Positions 57,039 to 64,000 of a stretch of 64,000 nt of DNA are shown here, piece after piece; within the stretch, counting starts at the first letter, position 1; every line of letters begins with the position of its first letter. A program made the translations under genes and the position numbers. Origin of the DNA: Yoonia sp. (GTDB taxonomy: Bacteria; Pseudomonadota; Alphaproteobacteria; Rhodobacterales; Rhodobacteraceae); NCBI GenBank assembly GCA_023263855.1, contig JALQUF010000001.1, positions 43,546-107,545 on the forward strand, read 5' to 3'. The notes beneath the pieces were generated by a model. The model was not told the DNA's origin, searched no databases, and saw nothing but the letters and a program-made list of their open reading frames with translations.

Positions 57039-57773
57039 CTATTTCAGGCGTGTGAGGGTTGCCTCACCCGCCTGCATCGCGCCTTCTGCACGGTCAAAGC
57101 GCAAAAAGGCCAGCGCTTTGTCCCCGCATACCGTGTAAAGCGTACCAACAGGTTTGCCATCTGATGTGATTGCATCGCCGGGGCTGGCAGTACCTTGTAC
57201 CGCCACTTGTGCCAGACCCTTTTTCAGGGTGGTTTTGTGCTTCATGCGCGCGACAATTTCTTGTCCGACAAAGCACCCTTTCTTGAAATCCACGCCGTTC
57301 AACGCTTCAAAACCGGCCTCTAGAACATAGGTGTCCTCGGTCAGTTCAACACCTGTCTTGGGGATCAGGTTCTCAACGCGGCGCGCATCCCAATCGGTCT
57401 TATCGCTGATATCGGTATCGCCGTAGGCCCGCCAGCCCATCGCGCTATGGCGTGGGTCGTCGAATGCGTCATCCGGTTTCGCACCTGTGCCACGGGACAC
57501 GATCAAGTCAGTCTGCTCAATCGTGACCGCAGCCCGCAACCGATACATCATCAGGCGTTGGCCCAAAATCTGCGCATGCGATGTCGCGACATCCACCAGT
57601 AGGCGATCCTTTTCACCAATCACAAAAAAGTCGGCAATGAACTTGCCCTGTGGTGTGAGCAAGGCCGTGTAGATGATGCCGCCCTCAGCCTTTGTCACGT
57701 CGTTTGTCACCAGCCCTTGCAGAAAGGAAATGCGGTCATCGCCGCTGATTGAAAGAACGGTCCGGTCAGGCAT
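57039..57773 (-). CDS. ygfZ: YgfZ/GcvT-domain folate-binding protein
   Basis: Start at MPDRTVLSISGDDRISFLQGLVTNDV; KKGCFVGQEIVARMKHK signature. Confidence 0.92.
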   Translation of the reverse strand: MPDRTVLSISGDDRISFLQGLVTNDVTKAEGGIIYTALLTPQGKFIADFFVIGEKDRLLVDVATSHAQILGQRLMMYRLRAAVTIEQTDLIVSRGTGAKPDDAFDDPRHSAMGWRAYGDTDISDKTDWDARRVENLIPKTGVELTEDTYVLEAGFEALNGVDFKKGCFVGQEIVARMKHKTTLKKGLAQVAVQGTASPGDAITSDGKPVGTLYTVCGDKALAFLRFDRAEGAMQAGEATLTRLK

Positions 57774-59559
57774 TGTCTTTGCTCTCTGATTGCGAAAACT
57801 GAAGGCGGTGCAGGTCCGCATAGATCCCGCCGCGTGCAAGAAGGGTAGCATGATCGCCTTGGTCGACCACCCGGCCCTGATCCATCACGACAATTGAATC
57901 AGCGTTTCGGATTGTCGAAAGCCGGTGCGCGATCACAAGCGTTGTGCGCCCTGTCGACAGCTTCTCAAGCGCCTTTTGGACAATCGCTTCAGACTTGGTG
58001 TCGAGCGCGCTTGTTGCTTCGTCCAACAGCAGAATGGGAGTGTCGCGCAGCAGCGCACGCGCGATCGCCACACGTTGTCTCTGCCCCCCGGAAAGGTTTG
58101 ATCCACGTGGGCCAGCGGGGCTATCGAGCCCGTCTGACAACGAAGGCAGAAAGTCACTGACATGGGCGGCATCCAGGACAGCCTTCAGATGCGCTTCATC
58201 AATATTGTCGCGTCCCAGCAGGATATTGTCGCGCAGTGTTTCATCAAAGAGAGCGGCATCTTGGGTGACAACCGAAAACAGCGCGCGCAAATCCTTAAGG
58301 TCATAGTCCGTAATTGCGGTATCGTTGATCCGGGCACAACCGCTGTTGGGTTCCACCAGTCGGGTCAGCACATTGAAGACCGTACTTTTGCCTGCGCCTG
58401 ACGCCCCAACAAGGGCCGTTGTCTTGCCAGCCTCGGCCACAAAGCTGGCACCGCGCAACACGGGCAATTCACCGTAATGAAGATGCACGTTGTCCAGCGC
58501 GACTGTGGGCGATCCCTGCGGTGCCGCCTTGGGTTTTGCGGGTGACAAAATGGTCGGGTGCAGGTTCAGCACATACTGAAGCCGCTCAACGCTGGCTGCC
58601 GCCATTTGCCACTGCCCGCTCATCAAACCCAGACGGCGGAGGGGATCAAAGGCCAGTGACATAGCAGTGAAGAACGCCATGAACTCACCATTTGTCTTCT
58701 CGCCGGAAATGATTTCGGCGCCGCCATAAAGCATGACCCCCAAGAATCCGATGCCGGTCATAATGTCGATCAAGGCAGGCACAGTGGCCTGCCCCACCGA
58801 AGTCCGCATCCCGGCCTGGATACCTTTCTTGATCAACTGGTCATAGCGTTGGGCCTGATAGGCTTCGAGCGCGTTCAATTTGATCGGGTTGATGCCGTGA
58901 AATACTTCATCAAGGCGTGTGGATATGTTGCCTGCAATTTCGCGCGAATTGCGCGAACGGCGGCGAATATAGGCTTGCACCAAGAGCGACGGTAAAATCA
59001 GCAGGGGAATGCCGACGATGGCAATCAGGGTCCAACGCCAATCAATCCATAAGGCAACGGCGAGCAGACCAATCAAAGACACCAAATCACGTGCCACCGC
59101 TGTCAGCAAGCTGCTCCAGACGCTGTTGATGACGTTGACATCGCCTTGCACCCGCTCAATCAACTGCCCGGGCGGATGGATTTGAAAGAACCCGCTATCC
59201 AGCGACATCAGATGCCGCAGCATGTGCTTGCGCATCGTGGCTGCCGCGAGTTGCTTAATCAAAGACATCAAAATGCGTTGGCCAGAGGATGTGATCGCCC
59301 GCACAAAGAAAATACCCATGATCGCAAAGCCGACAAAGTAAAGCGCGCCACGGTCGCCTTCGGCGAAGACATCATCGAACATGGGTTGGATCATGCGGCT
59401 GATCAGTGCCAGCATCGACCCTTCGATCATCATTAAAATGACCGCGCCGACCAACAACCATTTGTGTTCACGCAGATAATCCCGCCATAGCCAGCCAAAC
59501 AGTTTGAACGCTGACTGATGCTTTTCAGAACCTGATTGTGGGATGGGAGGGGGCATCAA
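57766..59559 (-). CDS. ABC transporter, permease/ATPase fusion, MsbA-like
   Basis: ORF 597 aa; six-TM region, GASGAGKSTVFNVLTRL, NLSGGQRQRVAIARALLRDTPILLLDEATSALD. Confidence 0.94.
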   Translation of the reverse strand: MMPPPIPQSGSEKHQSAFKLFGWLWRDYLREHKWLLVGAVILMMIEGSMLALISRMIQPMFDDVFAEGDRGALYFVGFAIMGIFFVRAITSSGQRILMSLIKQLAAATMRKHMLRHLMSLDSGFFQIHPPGQLIERVQGDVNVINSVWSSLLTAVARDLVSLIGLLAVALWIDWRWTLIAIVGIPLLILPSLLVQAYIRRRSRNSREIAGNISTRLDEVFHGINPIKLNALEAYQAQRYDQLIKKGIQAGMRTSVGQATVPALIDIMTGIGFLGVMLYGGAEIISGEKTNGEFMAFFTAMSLAFDPLRRLGLMSGQWQMAAASVERLQYVLNLHPTILSPAKPKAAPQGSPTVALDNVHLHYGELPVLRGASFVAEAGKTTALVGASGAGKSTVFNVLTRLVEPNSGCARINDTAITDYDLKDLRALFSVVTQDAALFDETLRDNILLGRDNIDEAHLKAVLDAAHVSDFLPSLSDGLDSPAGPRGSNLSGGQRQRVAIARALLRDTPILLLDEATSALDTKSEAIVQKALEKLSTGRTTLVIAHRLSTIRNADSIVVMDQGRVVDQGDHATLLARGGIYADLHRLQFSQSESKDNA

Positions 59560-59690
59560 TGGCCTTTTTGCGAACTGTGCTTTGCATCGTCTACGCGTAA
59601 ATGGGGTACCAGAGCAAGCTGAGCAAGCTTGACGTCACAAAGCCCGGTATTAGTGTCCGCGTGAAGACACACAGATGAAAGCCTCACTCC

Positions 59691-60869
59691 ATGCCATTGT
59701 CCCAAGGTCGCGCCTATCTGGCGATTCCCGGTCCGTCCGTCATACCTGATACTGTTTTGCGTGCGATGCACCGTGCGTCACCGAACATTTATGAGGGCGA
59801 ACTCCATGAGTTGACGCATTCCTTGATCCCTGACCTCAAGAATATTGCGATGACGGACAGCAATGTGGCGATCTATATCGGCAATGGACATGCGGCATGG
59901 GAAGCCGCGCTTGCAAACACCATTTCGGCGGGTGACACCGTGCTGGTGCTGGCGACCGGACGCTTTTGTATCGGCTGGGGGGAAATGGCTGCAGGACTGG
60001 GTGCCACTGTTGAAACCATTGATTACGGGTCACATGCGCCCATTGATCTGGCACAGGTCGAAGAGGTCTTGGCCCAAGACAAAGAGGGCCGGATCAAAGC
60101 CGTTTTGGCCGTGCACGTCGATACGTCGACGAGCGTCAAGAACGACATCGCCGGTTTGCGTGCGGTGATGGACAGCACGGGCCACCCCGCGTTGTTGATG
60201 GCCGATTGTATTGCTTCGCTGGCCTGTGATCGGTTTGAGATGGATGCTTGGGGTGTCGACGTGATGGTGTCGGCTTGCCAGAAAGGGCTGATGACCCCGG
60301 CGGGCCTCAGCTTTGTCTGGTTCAACGCCAAGGCAGATGCAGCCCGCGGTGATCGGGTGACGGCCTATTGGGATTGGCGCCCGCGGGCCAACCCCGAGAT
60401 GTATTTCCAGTATTTTGACGGCACTGCGCCCACACACCACCTTTACGGGCTTCGGGCCGCGATCGACATGATCAAAGCCGAAGGTCTGGACACTGTGTTT
60501 GATCGGCACGCAAAGCTGGCCCAGATTATTTGGGCGGCCTTGGATCACTGGGGAACGACAGGCCCGATGCAGTTCAACATTGCGGACCCCGTCCACAGAT
60601 CCCATGCGGTGACATCCATCGGCATTGGGTCGCCAAATGGGGATGCGTTGCGCAACTGGTGCGAACATCAGTGTGGTTTGACGCTGGGTATTGGCCTTGG
60701 CCGCTCACCTGCTGACGCTTATTTCCGGATTGGTCATATGGGGCATGTGAATGCGCATATGATTATGGGCGTTCTGGGCACGATTGATGCGGGCCTGAAG
60801 GCATTAAAGATTCCGCACGGAGACGGTGCACTTTCCGCGGCAGCACAGGCCCTTGCGCTACGGGTCTAG
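59691..60869 (+). CDS. Class V PLP-dependent aminotransferase (alanine-glyoxylate aminotransferase family)
   Basis: ORF 392 aa; YIGNGHAAWEAALANTISAGDTVLVLATGRF, VMVSACQKGLMTPAGLSFVWF (PLP lysine). Confidence 0.9.
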   Translation: MPLSQGRAYLAIPGPSVIPDTVLRAMHRASPNIYEGELHELTHSLIPDLKNIAMTDSNVAIYIGNGHAAWEAALANTISAGDTVLVLATGRFCIGWGEMAAGLGATVETIDYGSHAPIDLAQVEEVLAQDKEGRIKAVLAVHVDTSTSVKNDIAGLRAVMDSTGHPALLMADCIASLACDRFEMDAWGVDVMVSACQKGLMTPAGLSFVWFNAKADAARGDRVTAYWDWRPRANPEMYFQYFDGTAPTHHLYGLRAAIDMIKAEGLDTVFDRHAKLAQIIWAALDHWGTTGPMQFNIADPVHRSHAVTSIGIGSPNGDALRNWCEHQCGLTLGIGLGRSPADAYFRIGHMGHVNAHMIMGVLGTIDAGLKALKIPHGDGALSAAAQALALRV

Positions 60870-61051
60870 CCGTTCTTGACGCGGTCAATCCATTTGAAGA
60901 AATGATGTAGCCCGTAGGCCGTCACAGCGACCCAGACATAGCCGACGGCCGCGGCGATGACCCAGAACCCCATGAACAGGAACACAAACAGTGTTCCCAA
61001 AAAGGCGTCTGTATAGTCTTCGACGGCTTGTATCGGGCGGTGGTGCGACAT
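60866..61051 (-). CDS. Small predicted membrane protein (61 aa)
   Basis: MSHHRPIQAVEDYTDAFLGTLFVFLFMGFWVIAAAVGYVWVAVTAYGLHHFFKWIDRVKNG; plausible TM; stop overlaps the convergent neighbour. Confidence 0.65.
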   Translation of the reverse strand: MSHHRPIQAVEDYTDAFLGTLFVFLFMGFWVIAAAVGYVWVAVTAYGLHHFFKWIDRVKNG

Positions 61052-61098
61052 GATTAATCCTCTGCTTGTTCAGAAGATTAGTCTGAGCGACGTAAAAA

Positions 61099-62223
61099 TC
61101 ACCCTAATTTTTCGTGTGCTTTCGCAAGCGCGCCGGGAAGTGCGTGTTCAAAGGCGTCAAGCTGGGGGGCTGTGCCACAGCTAACGCGGATACAGCGGTC
61201 TTGTGGGGCAACAAAGGGCATGCGAACAAAGATGCCGTCTGCCACCAGAGCTGCGAGCACAGCGCGGGCAAATGCGCCGTCACGTCCGCAGTCAATAGTG
61301 ACGAAATTGGCCGCCGATGGCAGCGGGGTCAGCCCGTTTGCCTGCGCGATTGCCCCGATACGTTGCCGCGCCGTGTCGACTTCGTTTTGGATATGCGCGA
61401 GCCAAGCGGTGTCTTGCAGTGCCGCAAGCGCGCCTTCCTGACTGATCCGGCACATCCCAAAGTGATTGCGCACTTTGTTGAAGCCGGAGATCACATCAGC
61501 TGACCCGATCGCATAACCAACACGACCACCGGCCATGCCATACGCCTTTGAGAATGTGCGCATGCGGATCACGTTCGCAGTGTTCGTATCGAGGGCCGGG
61601 GCAGTGCCCGCAGGGGCAAGGTCTATATAGGCTTCGTCAAGCACCAGCATGCAGCCCTCTGGCAGGTGGTTGATCATGTCTTGCATGACGTCCGCCCTGT
61701 GCCAGCTGCCCATCGGATTGTCCGGATTGGCAATATAAACAAGCTTGGCTGATACCTCAGCTGCCTTGGCAATCAACGCGTCGGGGTCTTCGTGGTCATC
61801 CTTGTAGGGCACTGTGTGCAAGATGCCGCCAAAACCTGCGACATGGTAGTTGAACGTCGGATAGGCCCCGGCCGAGGTGACAACCGCGTCGCCGGCCCCA
61901 ACATAAAGCCGGACCAAGAGGCCCAGTAGCGCGTCAATACCTTCGCCGACCATGATGTTGTCGAGATGCGTCTGATGATGTGTCGCGAGCGCATGGCGCA
62001 AGTCATAGCTTTCGGGATCGCCGTACATCCACGCCTCTGAGGCAGCTTTTTGCATGGCGGCAATCGCATTAGGCGAGGGGCCAAATGCGCTCTCATTCGC
62101 GCCAAGGCGGGCTTTGAACGGGTGGCCCATCTGGCGTTCCTGTGCTTCCGGTCCTACGAAAGGGACAGAGGCGGGCAGGGATTGTGCAAGGGCGGTCAGG
62201 GTCGGTTTTTGCATGCGGTTCAT
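61099..62223 (-). CDS. Class I/II PLP-dependent aminotransferase, histidinol-phosphate aminotransferase-like
   Basis: ORF 374 aa; KARLGANESAFGPSPNAIAAM, VYIANPDNPMGSW, MRTFSKAYGMAGGRVGYAIG. Confidence 0.9.
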   Translation of the reverse strand: MNRMQKPTLTALAQSLPASVPFVGPEAQERQMGHPFKARLGANESAFGPSPNAIAAMQKAASEAWMYGDPESYDLRHALATHHQTHLDNIMVGEGIDALLGLLVRLYVGAGDAVVTSAGAYPTFNYHVAGFGGILHTVPYKDDHEDPDALIAKAAEVSAKLVYIANPDNPMGSWHRADVMQDMINHLPEGCMLVLDEAYIDLAPAGTAPALDTNTANVIRMRTFSKAYGMAGGRVGYAIGSADVISGFNKVRNHFGMCRISQEGALAALQDTAWLAHIQNEVDTARQRIGAIAQANGLTPLPSAANFVTIDCGRDGAFARAVLAALVADGIFVRMPFVAPQDRCIRVSCGTAPQLDAFEHALPGALAKAHEKLG

Positions 62224-62316
62224 TAACCGGTCAGATTGACCGTATGCAAGCCCGGCTTCAACCTAGGCCTGGCACAATCTCGGGTCATTTGCGCTGTGTG
62301 GGTTGGATTATGACCG

Positions 62317-62826
62317 CTAGCCCCCCAGGTCCTGACTGCGCAGCAGATCAAGATAGTCGCCACTTCCCCGCGCAGCACTGCCGCTGTCTTCGGTTTCTTC
62401 AAAGAGCGAAAAGATCATCAACCGCCCATCATCACTGAGAATGGCATTCGGTAAAGGGCCGGTAAGATCGGTCCCCAGCTTTGACAGAAAGAAGTTCAGC
62501 ATCTCTGGACGGGTCAAGCCATAATCGTCAGAGGCCGTGGCCATGCGGATGGCCAACTGCCGGGCATGGGCTAGCGTGCGGTCAACGGCAGCGGTGTCAC
62601 CCGCGCGTTCCAGCGTCGACATTTCACTGATGTCTGTCAGGATCTGCGACGCATAATATTCCATGCGGCGCTTGCTTTGGTCATCCAGCGCAGCAAAGTC
62701 AGCCAGAACGATCATGTCGCGCGTACTTAGTGCCGAAGCGGTCGTGGCGGTGGTATCAGGGACTACCGGACCGCCCGAGTTGAGCAAAGTGAAGCTAAGA
62801 ACGAATGCAGGCGTAAAAATGGACAT
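62317..62826 (-). CDS. Hypothetical, predicted exported protein
   Basis: Start at MSIFTPAFVLSFTLLNSGG; no family recognised; operon-like with the rhodanese gene. Confidence 0.65.
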   Translation of the reverse strand: MSIFTPAFVLSFTLLNSGGPVVPDTTATTASALSTRDMIVLADFAALDDQSKRRMEYYASQILTDISEMSTLERAGDTAAVDRTLAHARQLAIRMATASDDYGLTRPEMLNFFLSKLGTDLTGPLPNAILSDDGRLMIFSLFEETEDSGSAARGSGDYLDLLRSQDLGG

Positions 62827-62847
62827 CACTGTGCCTTTCTGCAACCA

Positions 62848-63564
62848 CTACTGTGTTGGTACTGTCGGTGTTTCGACGGTCAAACCAACAGACAGCCAAC
62901 CCTGCATGCCGCCACGGTAGTAGCGGATCTTTTCGCCGGGGTAGCCGATTTCCAACAGATTGCTGATCGCGCGGTGCGACTGGCCGCACCAGATCCCGTT
63001 GCAGAACACCACAAGATCAAGCGCATTTGAAAAATCCCAACCCGTTGCTGCATCCTCGACACCGCCCAGCAGCGTCAGAACCGGAGACATAAAGGGGTTG
63101 GTTTCGGGGTTTTCGAAAGTTGTGAATGACAGGTTGACCGCGCCAGGAATTGTCCCCCGATCATACCATTCGCGCAAACGCGCATCGATGATCGCGCCGC
63201 GTCCCTCGGTCACGTATTCTTCCATGAATTCCAAGACTTCTAGTTCGCCAATCGTGGTCACGCCCGGACCGGCGTCCATGGGCTGAATGCAGAATGGCGG
63301 GCACTGCCGGGAGGTCTGTGAGAAAAATTCGGGGATGGTAGAATCGGGATTCTGGTCGCGTTCAATGACGATGAATTCGCGCCCGTTATCGAATTCGACG
63401 AATGGCTTTTCGGGTGTGATCCAGACGTCTTGCGCAACAGCGGGCTGGGCAACAAGCAATGCGGCGCCGGTGATGGCCGCAGCTGCAACTGTGCGCTCTA
63501 TGCAGACTGTGAACGTTTCAAACGCCCGAGAAATGGGGGCTGAAAAAGGAAGTGAGGTGAACAT
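62848..63564 (-). CDS. Predicted periplasmic rhodanese-like domain protein
   Basis: ORF 238 aa; signal-peptide-like N-terminus ending AQPAVAQ, IIDARLREWYDRGTIPGAVNLSF, LVVFCNGIWCGQSHRAISNLLEIGY. Confidence 0.85.
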   Translation of the reverse strand: MFTSLPFSAPISRAFETFTVCIERTVAAAAITGAALLVAQPAVAQDVWITPEKPFVEFDNGREFIVIERDQNPDSTIPEFFSQTSRQCPPFCIQPMDAGPGVTTIGELEVLEFMEEYVTEGRGAIIDARLREWYDRGTIPGAVNLSFTTFENPETNPFMSPVLTLLGGVEDAATGWDFSNALDLVVFCNGIWCGQSHRAISNLLEIGYPGEKIRYYRGGMQGWLSVGLTVETPTVPTQ

Positions 63565-63913
63565 TGACTCTGCTCTCTATAGAACTGGCCGATCTCAGTC
63601 TCGACGCAGGATTTTACAGACCACTCTTAAAAAACCACTCATCACCGAATCAACGTTAGGAACTAATCAGGGCAATTTCGTGTCCGAAAAGAACCGCTTA
63701 AAAGACCGTTAACGGGCGAGAGCAGGGCAGGGGGTCGTCGCACAGCGCCGTCGGTACGATGCTGCAGACCTGCACTCGGCACGGCGACGCTGGATTGTTT
63801 CAGGTCCGCTGGCGCGCGCGATATGTATGTTGAAAATGGTATGGGCCTATTGGCGCAGAGCATGCAACGCGGCAGCCGCGGAAACGGCCCAACAACAGCC
63901 CGTTGGCCGCAAA

Positions 63914-63943
63914 CAAGGGGCGCACCATCAAGGCCGCCCCTTG
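63914..63943 (-). terminator. Stem-loop downstream of the truncated minus-strand CDS at the window end
   Basis: caaggggcg / cgccccttg 9-bp inverted repeat, 12-nt loop, followed on the minus strand by TTT. Confidence 0.55.
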
Positions 63944-63949
63944 CATGTT

Positions 63950-64000
63950 TTAACCAATCTCTGCCAGCCGTGCGATGGCCGCTTTGATCTGGGCTTCTTC
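63950..64000 (-). CDS. C-terminal fragment of a CDS continuing beyond the window
   Basis: Reverse reading ...EEAQIKAAIARLAEIG* ending at TAA (63952..63950); too short to assign. Confidence 0.5.
   Translation of the reverse strand, partial: EEAQIKAAIARLAEIG

Noticed and set aside
1-64000. CRISPR array, prophage, transposon or integron
   Set aside because: No regularly spaced repeats, transposase, integrase, phage structural genes or terminal inverted repeats were recognised.

Overview
The window looks like core chromosome of an alphaproteobacterium, probably Rhodobacteraceae/Roseobacter group. That assignment is inferred from gene content and protein style, not from a search. I see no rRNA, CRISPR array, IS element, prophage or integrase. 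The main accessory feature is a tad/flp type IV pilus locus at about 1.5-13.8 kb on the minus strand: two short atypical pilin-like genes, CpaB, the CpaC secretin, an OmpA-type lipoprotein, CpaE/TadZ, CpaF/TadA, TadB, TadC, two TPR proteins, CpaA and a AAA ATPase. A divergent lytic transglycosylase lies beside it. The rest is housekeeping: a CoA-transferase pair, topA, dprA, tldD, a cytochrome c oxidase assembly cluster (ctaC-ctaB-coxF-like-ctaG-ctaE-surf1), thrC, an M16 peptidase, an FAD-linked oxidase, apt/mtnP, a SulP transporter, ptsP, lysC, an HDAC-like hydrolase, modABC, a neuC-like epimerase with two tandem Kdo-transferase paralogs, tRNA-Cys, pcm, a TolC-like gene, cobQ, efp, ygfZ, an MsbA-like ABC transporter, two aminotransferases and a rhodanese. 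I could not establish a wholly new system. The best leads are: (1) the two pilin-like genes with Asp instead of Glu at +5, one too short for the supplied ORF track, with stem-loops at pilus-locus gene boundaries; (2) the overlapping neuC-waaA-waaA cassette; (3) a gene next to cobQ whose Shine-Dalgarno points at an ATC codon and which seems to lack an internal segment; (4) a 73-aa ORF between the two CoA-transferase subunits.
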